Origin: Candidatus Niyogiibacteriota bacterium
GTDB lineage: Bacteria > Patescibacteriota > Minisyncoccia > HO2-45-28
DNA length: 48,311 nucleotides
Assembly (NCBI GenBank): GCA_016181935.1
Contig: JACOYI010000007.1
Span: 1 to 48,311, forward strand
Direction of reading: 5' to 3'
Shown here: positions 8,128-15,628 of the stretch, piece by piece
Position numbering within the stretch: position 1 is the first letter of the stretch
Layout: every line of letters begins with the position of its first letter
Position numbers and translations under genes: made by a program
Notes under the pieces: generated by a model
Seen by the model: only the letters and a program-made list of their open reading frames with translations
Told to the model about the DNA's origin: nothing
Databases searched by the model: none

Positions 8128-8445
8128 TTATTGCGATGTTCCGCCGCGTAATGCATCCAGGACCTTTGCTTTGTCGCTCTCCGAAATTGCGGGCGGACGG
8201 CTCGATCGCAAACTTTCAAGAACTTTGGCGCGATCCTCTGCCGAAATCGACGGCGGTTCGGATTGCCGCAACGCATTCAATACTTCCGCTTTGATTTCCG
8301 CCTCGGTCTTGGGACGGCTGTAACTCACAAGAACAGCAACAACACCGATGACGACGATAACGGCAACGCCTATGTAAATCCAATTCTGGGGATTTTTCCA
8401 AAAATCATCGCCGGTTATCGCTGGTTGTATGGAATCGCCGTTCAT
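8128..8445 (-). CDS. Small membrane protein with helical repeats
   Basis: 105 aa. A membrane segment (WIYIGVAVIVVIGVVAVLVSY) is followed by three similar ~25-residue units built on AKVLxxLRxSxPPxIS (EVLNALRQSEPPSIS, KVLESLRSSRPPAIS, KVLDALRGG). These look like short helices separated by Pro-rich turns. It lies between two envelope genes of one operon, with a 13-bp gap upstream and a 1-bp gap downstream. A scaffold or anchoring role for the surface protein is inference. Confidence 0.75.
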   Translation of the reverse strand: MNGDSIQPAITGDDFWKNPQNWIYIGVAVIVVIGVVAVLVSYSRPKTEAEIKAEVLNALRQSEPPSISAEDRAKVLESLRSSRPPAISESDKAKVLDALRGGTSQ

Positions 8446-8458
8446 ACCATCGCGCGTA

Positions 8459-8875
8459 TTATTGAATAGGTTGCGGCTCTATACCTTTCCATGCAATTAT
8501 TCCTACTGTTTTCGTGCAAACCTCGATGAGATTTTTGCTCGCATCGTAATACATTCGCCCGATTTCGATCTCCTCATTACAATCCGTCGGCTCCGGGGGA
8601 TTCAGGCCCCGGCTGACAACGTCAATTTGGAAATATTGGGGAACAAATTCTCCGGTCGTTTCCGGACCTACCGTCAGGCCGCCCCGCAACCACAAAAATC
8701 CGTCTTTCCATTGAGGATTGGTACTCTCGTTCAACGGCGGCGGGGTATTATTATCCGGCGGAACTGTCCCCGCGGCGGGTTCCGTAAATGCGCCCGCAAT
8801 ATAGGTAATAGCAAAAATAATTGCGGCGCCTACAGCAATTTGCACCAACGGCTTTACCATTGCTTCCGCTGTCAT
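8459..8875 (-). CDS. Membrane-anchored, probably secreted protein of unknown function
   Basis: 138 aa. An N-terminal membrane segment (LVQIAVGAAIIFAITYIAGAF) is followed by a Pro/Asn-rich linker (PPDNNTPPPLNE) and a domain with two cysteines (TDCNEE, IEVCTK). The ATG at 8875 is chosen; a much longer in-frame reading upstream has no family-like content and crosses a terminator. An ATG five codons in is also possible. It is first in the operon leading to the adhesin-like gene. A DnaA-box-like TTATCCACA lies upstream at 8917-8925. Confidence 0.75.
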   Translation of the reverse strand: MTAEAMVKPLVQIAVGAAIIFAITYIAGAFTEPAAGTVPPDNNTPPPLNESTNPQWKDGFLWLRGGLTVGPETTGEFVPQYFQIDVVSRGLNPPEPTDCNEEIEIGRMYYDASKNLIEVCTKTVGIIAWKGIEPQPIQ

Positions 8876-8950
8876 TGATTTTATTTTATCACACAATAGT
8901 TTTGCGCAATCGCAAGTTATCCACATTTCCATTCTGATTTTAAGGACTGC

Positions 8951-8994
8951 TTTTTTAAAAAAATCGCCCCCACCTGCATTAGCAGATGGGGGCG
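8951..8994 (-). terminator. Rho-independent terminator of the lipoprotein gene
   Basis: On the minus strand, a GC-rich hairpin (CGCCCCCATCTGC/GCAGGTGGGGGCG) is followed by a run of seven T. It lies just past the stop at 9012. Confidence 0.85.
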
Positions 8995-9011
8995 TCGTTG
9001 GCGTTTGGCGC

Positions 9012-9923
9012 CTAGTTGATGCCGACACTAATACCCGTCGGCGGCGCCTGTTGAAAAGGGATGGAACCCGAGTACACCGGTATTTGACTGCCGCCATACT
9101 CCCACTCGGCAGGGTAAATGCCGCCGGGACCCGCGTACGCCGAACCATCGAACACGGCGGAAAACCGGATGCTCGTTCCGAACGAAGGCAACGGATCGAC
9201 GGCCTTGCATCCGCGCAACAGAGGATCCACGGTCGAGCTTTCGACCGGAGAATCACACATCCACGTGAGCTCCCCGCCGTCAATGGAATAGGCGAAATCC
9301 GCGGCGGCTTGCCGGATCTCCAAGGGCCAGTTGGTGAGCTTGGTTTCCACAGACGACTGGTCGCCGTAGTAGACGACGCTCGGCTCGGCGTTGAACTCGC
9401 CGAACGAGGCCGCAAGCGTCACCGATACCGGCGTCACCACGTGCTCGATCACCTCGACGCTGTTATCGACGGTCTTCCCGAAGCACAACAGATGGGGATA
9501 AAAAGTAAGACCGTCATTGATCAGCTTCAGCGCGGGCACTGCAACCGTGTAGATGCCAACCGGCACCTCGAGCGTCACACTCGTGGTCGTGGGGTATCCG
9601 TCGGGGGGACGAATGAGGTCATTCGGCAGGAAATACGCTGTACCGTCCGATTTTTTCACCCGCGGGTGCAGCCACTCGGTCGGATCGCAGAGCGCTTCCA
9701 CGAACTGATTGGCGCCGCCGCTGTTCACGGGCCAGTTGACACTGAAACTGACGCGGCCCATCGGCGTGCCGTCGGGCGGCGGATTGCCGTCCTGATCCAC
9801 GACCTGAATCGCATCGTTGTTCCCGCCGCCGGTCGGACCAGCACAGCTCATGCCCATGAATGCCAACGTCAGCATGACGCCGGCGAACACGCCCCAAAGA
9901 TACGAATTTTTGTTCCGTTCCAT
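9012..9923 (-). CDS. Probable lipoprotein of unknown function
   Basis: 303 aa. A signal sequence (LWGVFAGVMLTLAFMGMSC) ends in a lipobox-like GMSC followed by Gly/Asn-rich sequence, which suggests lipid anchoring. The rest is beta-rich (VSFSVNWPVNSGG, TTTSVTLEVPVGIYTVAVPAL), like carboxypeptidase-regulatory or Ig-like surface domains; I recognise no specific family. The start at 9923 is set by AAGGAGAGCGAA before the ATG. A readable promoter with an overlapping palindrome lies at 10043-10078, leaving a leader of about 110 nt that contains half of a dispersed hairpin repeat. Confidence 0.78.
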   Translation of the reverse strand: MERNKNSYLWGVFAGVMLTLAFMGMSCAGPTGGGNNDAIQVVDQDGNPPPDGTPMGRVSFSVNWPVNSGGANQFVEALCDPTEWLHPRVKKSDGTAYFLPNDLIRPPDGYPTTTSVTLEVPVGIYTVAVPALKLINDGLTFYPHLLCFGKTVDNSVEVIEHVVTPVSVTLAASFGEFNAEPSVVYYGDQSSVETKLTNWPLEIRQAAADFAYSIDGGELTWMCDSPVESSTVDPLLRGCKAVDPLPSFGTSIRFSAVFDGSAYAGPGGIYPAEWEYGGSQIPVYSGSIPFQQAPPTGISVGIN

Positions 9924-9987
9924 TTCGCTCTCCTTTCCGAGATGAGCATTTGAGAACTGACTTATCCACTCCGCCGGCTGGCGGACC

Positions 9988-10010
9988 ACCCAAAGGACTA
10001 CCCTCGGGTG
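9988..10010. repeat. Hairpin repeat R1 (half copy)
   Basis: ACCCAAAGGACTACCCTCGGGT matches the right arm of the dispersed repeat family, with compensating changes at the ends. It is preceded by a DnaA-box-like TTATCCACT (9962-9970). It lies in the 5' leader of the lipoprotein gene. Confidence 0.65.
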
Positions 10011-10042
10011 AATAAACGGTTTGCAAGGTACAGAATGGGTCA

Positions 10043-10078
10043 ATTATAGCACAAATAGGACATATGTCAATATGTCCT
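10043..10078 (-). promoter_or_regulatory. Promoter with overlapping operator-like palindrome
   Basis: On the minus strand, TTGACA (10070-10065), 16 bp, then TATAAT (10048-10043), with TGC just before the -10. A 22-bp inverted repeat, AGGACATAT-(4)-ATATGTCCT, at 10057-10078 covers the -35. A second TTGACA lies at 10083-10078. The layout suggests a dimeric repressor controlling the lipoprotein gene. Confidence 0.7.
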
Positions 10079-10090
10079 GTCAAGCCCTAG

Positions 10091-10158
10091 TTATCCACAT
10101 AAAAGATAGCGCAAAGGGTAGTCCTTTTCTGATTCCTAAGGACTACCCTTTGTTGCGC
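10091..10158. repeat. Hairpin repeat R2 with DnaA-box-like site
   Basis: TTATCCACA at 10091-10099 is followed by a hairpin (10109-10158): GCGCAAAGGGTAGTCCTT and its inverted copy around loop TTCTGATTCCT. The central 29 bp are identical, in reverse complement, to repeat R7 (32905-32965). It begins 2 bp after the stop of the 10160-11683 gene, so it may also end that transcript. Confidence 0.75.
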
Positions 10159-10159
10159 A

Positions 10160-11683
10160 TCAAATCTCGCGGAATTCGGGTTCGATGGCTCGCGCATTAA
10201 GCAATATCACCTCATCGTCAGTAATATTTCCATCCGCGCTTGTTCCACGAATTGTAATTTGATAACATCCGCAAGCATTTGGCGGATTCGTCAGAGTTTC
10301 GGCCGGCACCGTCAGCCAAAATTCGGACGTTTGATAGGATGCGCCTTCCAAACTTAACTCGCTATCCGAAAAATGCGGAACTGCGCCGGGTATTGATGGC
10401 GATATGGAAACCATGGAAAGCGTAATATTTTGGGTAAAATTGGTTGGCACCACATTGATGGTTGTGCGCGATGACTCGTCCGGATCCGGAAGCGTGAGCA
10501 GTACTTCAATATCGTTGCTTTTGATCAGCGAGAAATATGATGGCGGCGGATTGACGGTGATAGTAACTTGATCTTGCGCCGATATGGCTGTACCACGCTG
10601 CACAATAACTTTCGCGCTATAGGTATCTGCGATCGTGTAGGTATGAGAAATCGTCGATTGGGGGTCTGCGGTAACACCGTCGCATTTATAGCCGACGTCG
10701 GGAGTTTCGGTGCAACTTCCGGACAGAGGAGCAGTCAAAATACCGCATCCGCCTTCTGATGTCGATTTATTTACTTCATCAAAATCGTTCGTTGAGTTAT
10801 CGCAATCCCACCAGAATGAATAATTGATAGTCCCTGAACCGCCGGACATATCAGCGGAAAGCGCCGTTGAATGCGGGGCAAAACCGGAATCAAACGTGGC
10901 GCTCAAAATGACATCCAGTGTATCGGGTGGCGGATCGGTTTCGTCCGTATCGTCCGCATTAATACAGCCGGGGTCTGGTTCTGTGGGAGTTGGAACACCG
11001 GCTGTCACACCGCCATCAAAATCAATCAACGTATCGCCGTCATTATCCACGCCATCCGAACATTGAATCGTGGTTGGCGTCGGTTCTGGGGTTGGCTCTG
11101 GGGTTGGCTCTGGGGTTGGCTCTGGGGTTGGCTCTGGGGTTGGTTCTGGAGTTGGTTCTTCCGTTGTCCCGCCCACGCATGCGGGACTGCCGGAATCGCC
11201 CGCAACGCCGTAATCCGTTCCGCTAAAATGGATCCACCCGATGACATCCGAACCCCACGCGTAGCCCGACCAATTGCAACCGGAAACCGTCACGCCGTAA
11301 TCCGAATTCGTATCGGTATTTACAATGCCGTCGCCATCACTGTCGTTATACAAATGGATCCACCCGTCCCATCCGCCGGAAACACCGGGAGCCACCAATG
11401 CTTTTGCCCAGCCCGTCACCGCGCCTGCGCCGTCAAAAACCGCGTTGCAACTCCCGCCGCCCGGACATCCGGTTGTTTCCTGAAAACTGATCCACCCGAT
11501 ATGTTCCGACCATGCATATCCTTCAAGCACGCCGGTACCCAGAACATTAACCCCGTAATTTGTGCCACCCCCCGTGTTCGTGCTGTTAAAACTGATCCAC
11601 CCGATGTTTTCCGACCACGCGTAGCCCGAGAGATTATCGCCGGAATCCGCAAAAATCCACCCCGCGTATCCCAACGCGAGCAT
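10160..11683 (-). CDS. Secreted surface protein with GYAW/NIGWI and PTPE repeats
   Basis: 507 aa. The N-terminal half has four units of the form SGYAWSENIGWISF / EGYAWSEHIGWISF / GWIHLYND / GYAWGSDVIGWIHF, a repeat common in CPR surface proteins. A (PTPE)n linker follows at about residues 175-203, then a cysteine-calcium style segment (CSDGVDNDGDTLIDFD, DPGCINADDTDETD) and PKD-like beta domains. Hydrophobic codons with a basic start (KRLSLIFVFVV) continue in frame upstream of the ATG at 11683, but no ATG, GTG or TTG precedes them, so the true start is uncertain. It follows the DUF4015 gene by 44 bp. Confidence 0.8.
   Translation of the reverse strand: MLALGYAGWIFADSGDNLSGYAWSENIGWISFNSTNTGGGTNYGVNVLGTGVLEGYAWSEHIGWISFQETTGCPGGGSCNAVFDGAGAVTGWAKALVAPGVSGGWDGWIHLYNDSDGDGIVNTDTNSDYGVTVSGCNWSGYAWGSDVIGWIHFSGTDYGVAGDSGSPACVGGTTEEPTPEPTPEPTPEPTPEPTPEPTPEPTPTTIQCSDGVDNDGDTLIDFDGGVTAGVPTPTEPDPGCINADDTDETDPPPDTLDVILSATFDSGFAPHSTALSADMSGGSGTINYSFWWDCDNSTNDFDEVNKSTSEGGCGILTAPLSGSCTETPDVGYKCDGVTADPQSTISHTYTIADTYSAKVIVQRGTAISAQDQVTITVNPPPSYFSLIKSNDIEVLLTLPDPDESSRTTINVVPTNFTQNITLSMVSISPSIPGAVPHFSDSELSLEGASYQTSEFWLTVPAETLTNPPNACGCYQITIRGTSADGNITDDEVILLNARAIEPEFREI
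11080..11160 (-). repeat. 12-bp tandem repeat coding for PTPE units
   Basis: About six to seven copies of a 12-bp unit (plus strand GGTTGGCTCTGG, with a few C/T changes) encode the PTPE linker of the surface protein. Near-identity of units suggests recent slippage and length variation. Confidence 0.85.
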
Positions 11684-11727
11684 AACTACAAAAACAAAAA
11701 TAAGAGAAAGCCGTTTCGCTATATCTT

Positions 11728-12930
11728 CTATTGTATCGCGGACGAGGTCGACAACCGATACGCGTCCTGTGTATATCTATTGGCCGCGTCCCACGCCATC
11801 CACGACGTAAGTCCCGCGTCATAGACGGCCTGCATTTCTTTCCGCACCATTACGGCGTCGTAATCCGCGCCCAAATCAAAATCCTGCAGCCACGGCCGGA
11901 GTTTGGCAGGCGTGGAGCTTGCGGCGATCAGGCGGCGCGATGCTACGCTCATTGCGTCGTAAATAATTTCGTACGGATGCGCCGCGGGGTTCCCGAAATT
12001 TTTATAAGTCGGCGGGTAATGCGACGGGTACACCATCGGCGCGATGTAATCGAAATACGGCGCGGCATTTTCGAGCACCTGCCCGATGTTGAGGTCGTCC
12101 GTGTTCACGGTCACCATACCGAACATGTCCACCGACAACGGAACGGGCGTGGGAATGTAAACCCGCGCATCCGAAATGCGGCGCGGCCGTAAAAAGGCGC
12201 GGTCCAATTCGGCGCGCAGATACGCAAAAAACTCTTTGATGACCGCGGCCGGCGGCGTCACCTCGTCCCAATAATCGTAGGCGATATCCCGCATGTTGCC
12301 GTCCGACGGGAACCGGATGTAATCGAAATTGATCTCATCGAATCCCGCGCGCTCGGATTCCGCGGAGAGCGCCACAATATAATTCCAAAAATCTTTGGCC
12401 GCCGGATCCACCCACGGAATGCCTTTTTTATCCTTCCACATGGCGCCGCTTTTGGTTTTGACGGCGTATTCGGGGTGTACCGATAAAAAATACGGGTCCT
12501 GAAAAACGCTGATGCGCGCGATGGCGTAAATATTTTTGGAATGAAGCTCTCGGATGAATTCGCGGATATCGGGAACGATGGTTTTGGACGCGCCGAGCGC
12601 GCGAATATATGGATTATCCGTTTCGAACGCGACGCGGCCCGTGTAATCTTTCACGTCAACAACGATCGCATTCAACTCGGTGCGGTCAATGAATTTCACC
12701 AACTTTTCGCGCCACGCTTTGTCGCCCGCAACCCAGCTTGTCATATAGATCGCGCGGACCGGTTCGGGGGTCTTGAGATGCGTCGCGCGTTCCTCAACCA
12801 GTTCGATTTTTGGCGCAACATAAGCAACCCCCGCGTTATTTCCAACATGCCACGTCAAAAAAACAGCGCCTCCCGCCACTACAAAAACGGCGGGCACCAT
12901 GATATTCGGATGAAAAATTTTAGAAATCAT
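11728..12930 (-). CDS. Putative glycoside hydrolase, DUF4015 family
   Basis: 400 aa. A membrane anchor near residues 8-27 precedes a TIM-barrel-like domain. Features typical of DUF4015 are VRAIYMTSWVAG, NAIVVDVKDYTGRV, a segment with IARISVFQDP, FDEINFDYIRFPSDG and DYIAPMVYPSHYP. The acidic residues in DEINFDYIRFP are the likely catalytic ones. It would act on a polysaccharide outside the membrane; the substrate is not evident. It starts just upstream of repeat R3 and precedes the GYAW-repeat surface protein, possibly as an operon. Confidence 0.87.
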   Translation of the reverse strand: MISKIFHPNIMVPAVFVVAGGAVFLTWHVGNNAGVAYVAPKIELVEERATHLKTPEPVRAIYMTSWVAGDKAWREKLVKFIDRTELNAIVVDVKDYTGRVAFETDNPYIRALGASKTIVPDIREFIRELHSKNIYAIARISVFQDPYFLSVHPEYAVKTKSGAMWKDKKGIPWVDPAAKDFWNYIVALSAESERAGFDEINFDYIRFPSDGNMRDIAYDYWDEVTPPAAVIKEFFAYLRAELDRAFLRPRRISDARVYIPTPVPLSVDMFGMVTVNTDDLNIGQVLENAAPYFDYIAPMVYPSHYPPTYKNFGNPAAHPYEIIYDAMSVASRRLIAASSTPAKLRPWLQDFDLGADYDAVMVRKEMQAVYDAGLTSWMAWDAANRYTQDAYRLSTSSAIQ

Positions 12931-12939
12931 CGCTTAAAA

Positions 12940-13035
12940 CCCAAAGGGTAGTCCTTTGTGTTGATAAACTGTGCAAAACTTGGCTAAAAAATAAAGTTAT
13001 CAACAAGTTATCCACCCAAAGGACTACCCTTTGGG
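12940..13035. repeat. Hairpin repeat R3 (long form)
   Basis: Inverted arms CCCAAAGGGTAGTCCTTTG and CAAAGGACTACCCTTTGGG enclose about 60 bp with paired TTGATAA/TTATCAA and a TTATCCACC site. The right arm overlaps the 3' end of the gene at 13008-14093 and encodes its last eight residues, PKGSPLGG, and stop. Confidence 0.8.
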
Positions 13036-14093
13036 GGTTCTATCCTTGCGCGATCATCTTCCAATTTTAACACGGCGCCGAAATGGCCAATGGAATATCG
13101 CGTGCCCACCCGAAGCGCCTCCTCGCCGCCCGTCATGTTCGCGCCGGCGATCCTGCCTTGTAAAACTGCCGTAGACCAATTGGCGCTCCCCCGCCGGACG
13201 CCGTTTTCGACGCATTGCGCAACATCTCCCGCGGCCCACACATCCGGCATCGCTGTTTTCAAATGTTCGTTTACGATAATTCCTTCCGAAAAAATTCCTG
13301 AAGCCGGACTTCCGGATATTCCGGATAGAAAATCCGTGTTCCGCTCGATGCCGATGCCCGCCGCAACGCAATCCGCCGCGATCTCGCGGCCATTTTTTGT
13401 ACGGATCATGACGCCATCGCCGCGCGCTACGCACTCAGCGACCGTATCGCCGAAGATCGCTTCAATGCCGTTTTTTCCCCATATCGCAACAAGCCGGCCG
13501 TGATCCTCGGGATCTATCCATTTGCCATCCCAAAATCGCGCGCCGCGCACGAAAAACGTGACATCGAATTTTTTCGCCCGAAAAATCTCGGCCAATTCCA
13601 GCGCGATGAGCCCTCCGCCGATCACGACCGCGCGCCTTGTCCGATCCGCAGATCCGCCGGCGGGATAATTTTTAAAAAATTCGCGGAGCCGTTCCGCGTC
13701 ATCCAATGTTTGGAGGCGAAACATGCGCCCGTCCGCTTGCGCGCCTGTGCGCCATTCGCGCAACCGACCACCCGACGCAACAAGTAACGCGTCGTAATCA
13801 AGCGCGGCGCCGGACGCGAGTCCGATGCGATGATTTTCCGGATCCGCCGTTACCGCGCGTTCGGATGATAAAAATCGGATGCCGCGCGCCGCATAATCGC
13901 GAAGAGTGCGCATCATCACGTTTTCACGCCCGAGTTCACCCATCACATACGCCGGAAGAGCGACGCGCGAATACAACGGATGCGATTCTGCCGATACCAA
14001 GAGAACCTCGCCCTCGGGATCGCGCGCACGGATGGTCTCGGCGGCCGTTGTCCCCGCGACCCCGCCGCCAATGATGCAATACCGTTTTGGCAT
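13008..14093 (-). CDS. FAD/NAD(P)-dependent oxidoreductase, NirB/rubredoxin-reductase-like
   Basis: 361 aa pyridine nucleotide-disulfide oxidoreductase fold without a redox CxxC. CIIGGGVAG at the N-terminus binds FAD; SRVALPAYVMG resembles the N-terminal flavoprotein part of nitrite reductase and NADH-dependent rubredoxin reductases; VVIGGGLIALELAEIF binds NAD(P)H; VWAAGDVAQC completes FAD binding. The electron acceptor is not evident. The C-terminus (PKGSPLGG) comes from repeat R3, so the natural end may have been replaced. A small membrane protein lies 16 bp upstream. Confidence 0.85.
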   Translation of the reverse strand: MPKRYCIIGGGVAGTTAAETIRARDPEGEVLLVSAESHPLYSRVALPAYVMGELGRENVMMRTLRDYAARGIRFLSSERAVTADPENHRIGLASGAALDYDALLVASGGRLREWRTGAQADGRMFRLQTLDDAERLREFFKNYPAGGSADRTRRAVVIGGGLIALELAEIFRAKKFDVTFFVRGARFWDGKWIDPEDHGRLVAIWGKNGIEAIFGDTVAECVARGDGVMIRTKNGREIAADCVAAGIGIERNTDFLSGISGSPASGIFSEGIIVNEHLKTAMPDVWAAGDVAQCVENGVRRGSANWSTAVLQGRIAGANMTGGEEALRVGTRYSIGHFGAVLKLEDDRARIEPPKGSPLGG

Positions 14094-14109
14094 TCCGCCA
14101 TCCTAGCAT

Positions 14110-14268
14110 TTACGCCGGCTTTTTCACCCCCAAAGCCCAAAACGCAAAAATCGCGACCGCGATGCCCAGTGCGACCGTGATGATGTCTTTTAGATCCGGC
14201 GTAAATCCCAAAAACGGAACGAGCGCCGCGAAGACGCCCAAAGCCCCTGCGGTCCATAATTGCCACAT
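14110..14268 (-). CDS. Small two-helix membrane protein
   Basis: 52 aa. Two membrane helices (LWTAGALGVFAALVPFLGF and IITVALGIAVAIFAFWALG) are separated by a short polar turn and end with VKKPA. AAGGAT directly precedes the ATG at 14268 and decides the start; a longer in-frame reading has no such site. Function unknown. It precedes the FAD oxidoreductase by 16 bp and is divergent from the gene at 14331. Confidence 0.7.
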   Translation of the reverse strand: MWQLWTAGALGVFAALVPFLGFTPDLKDIITVALGIAVAIFAFWALGVKKPA

Positions 14269-14330
14269 ATCCTTATGATAATGCGTTCGGTGTGGAAAAC
14301 GCAATGCATTGAACGCGCTAAAATAAAAGA

Positions 14331-15290
14331 ATGGAACGCGCGCTCTTTGCGGCATTCGAAGGATGGCAAAACCGGAAACGGGAGGCCGAAAAAGCCGATC
14401 TGGAATCATGGATGAAAACCGCGCGGGAAAGTGAAACGCGGAGAGCCCGCGCGGCCTATCATGAAATTGCCGCGCGCTGGATAAAACAAAAACTGGGAAA
14501 AAATTTTTCGCCGGCGCGCGCTCTCGTGGAGCTTGCCGAAAAAGAAACGGCGCTCCTGTACGCTTATGGAATGAAATGGGGAGCGCCTTCCGAATCGCGG
14601 CGCCTGAAAAAAGCCGAGCGTTGGCAGTACCGCCAGCCCCATTCATGCAAAACGGCTGCGGCCGCCGTTCTTATGACCGGTGGAGCGCCCGACGCTATCC
14701 CCTTTGTTTTAGGTTACGCCATGGCGGCGCTCTCGGGCGGAAATACGGTCTCGGCAACCCGTCATTGGATGGACGCCCAAACGCGTTCCGCGATCGAGCG
14801 CATCATCATTTCCCGCGTTGATGCAACGACTCCGCCGATCCAATGGTGGCTTGAATCGCGCCTGCCCGCCGAACAGGCATGCCACGCAAAAACCGGCGCG
14901 CATGGGGAATCCGACACCGTTCTGTCACGCCCGCCTACCGCAGAGACAGACCCGGAACACCAAACCAAGACCCATGACATTCGAACGGATAAAATTCTTC
15001 AAAGCGTCATCCGAACGGTCGGCCTTCCAGAATCCCATTATGAAAAGATCCGGCGCGTGAAGATCGCGGAACTTGCGGCAAGGCGCGCGGGCTGCCGATG
15101 GGCATCCCCCGTATGGATCCCGCTCAATAAAAAAACCCGTTACGCATCGCGAGCGCATCAAGAACAGCGATTATACGACCACATTCACCGCGGTCTCGCG
15201 GATCTGGCCCGCGATATGCCGCGATTCAAAAATAAAACCATCGACGAAACGGTACGTTTTATCATCCGCGAACAATGGAACCCGCGATGA
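14331..15290 (+). CDS. Hypothetical cytoplasmic protein
   Basis: 319 aa, no signal or membrane segment, rich in Arg, Ala and Glu. The first 70 residues look helical (FEGWQNRKREAEKADLESWMKTARES). I recognise no family. Its stop overlaps the ATG of the next gene (ATGA at 15287-15290), so the two are translationally coupled. This is one of few plus-strand genes in the left half of the window. Confidence 0.7.
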   Translation: MERALFAAFEGWQNRKREAEKADLESWMKTARESETRRARAAYHEIAARWIKQKLGKNFSPARALVELAEKETALLYAYGMKWGAPSESRRLKKAERWQYRQPHSCKTAAAAVLMTGGAPDAIPFVLGYAMAALSGGNTVSATRHWMDAQTRSAIERIIISRVDATTPPIQWWLESRLPAEQACHAKTGAHGESDTVLSRPPTAETDPEHQTKTHDIRTDKILQSVIRTVGLPESHYEKIRRVKIAELAARRAGCRWASPVWIPLNKKTRYASRAHQEQRLYDHIHRGLADLARDMPRFKNKTIDETVRFIIREQWNPR

Positions 15291-15589
15291 CCCTAAAAAA
15301 TATCCTCGAAGAACGGGGATTGGAACATATCGAGTCCGCCGAACTCGACCGGCTGTTCGATGCCGCCAATTCCATCATTCACGGCCGTCTACAATTGCGG
15401 ATCTTGGGCGCGCTCTCGACGGACGATAAAGAGCATTTTTTCTCATTGCTCGACCGAAAAGGTCATGACGAGGAGATCGATGCGTTTCTGAAACAAAAGT
15501 TTCCGGATCTTTGCGATGCGATCGCAACCGTGATCTCGGAATATAAAGAAGAGGTCGCGGAGCAAATGAGAATTCTGAATGCGCTCTAA
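15287..15589 (+). CDS. DUF5663-like small acidic protein
   Basis: 100 aa. ESAELDRLFDAANSIIHGRLQLRILGALSTDDKEHFFSLLD and DEEIDAFLKQKFPDL resemble the DUF5663 proteins common in Parcubacteria. It is helical and acidic. The start at 15287 gives a 4-bp ATGA overlap with the upstream gene; an ATG four codons earlier is also possible. Function unknown. Confidence 0.75.
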   Translation: MTLKNILEERGLEHIESAELDRLFDAANSIIHGRLQLRILGALSTDDKEHFFSLLDRKGHDEEIDAFLKQKFPDLCDAIATVISEYKEEVAEQMRILNAL

Positions 15590-15590
15590 G

Positions 15591-15620
15591 AAAAAACTCC
15601 CACGAATTATCCCGTGAGAG
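15591..15620 (-). terminator. Terminator of guaB
   Basis: On the minus strand, CTCTCACG-(8)-CGTGGGAG is followed by TTTTTTC. It lies a few bases beyond the guaB stop and immediately after the convergent DUF5663-like gene. Confidence 0.75.
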
Positions 15621-15628
15621 CATATACA

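Noticed and set aside
9012-9415. Long in-frame upstream extension of the 8459 gene
   Set aside because: It crosses a strong terminator and overlaps the lipoprotein gene; the ATG at 8875 gives a plausible membrane anchor.
10871-11824. 317-aa plus-strand ORF
   Set aside because: Antisense of the PTPE-repeat gene; its WGWLWGWL repeat is only the complement of the tandem repeat.
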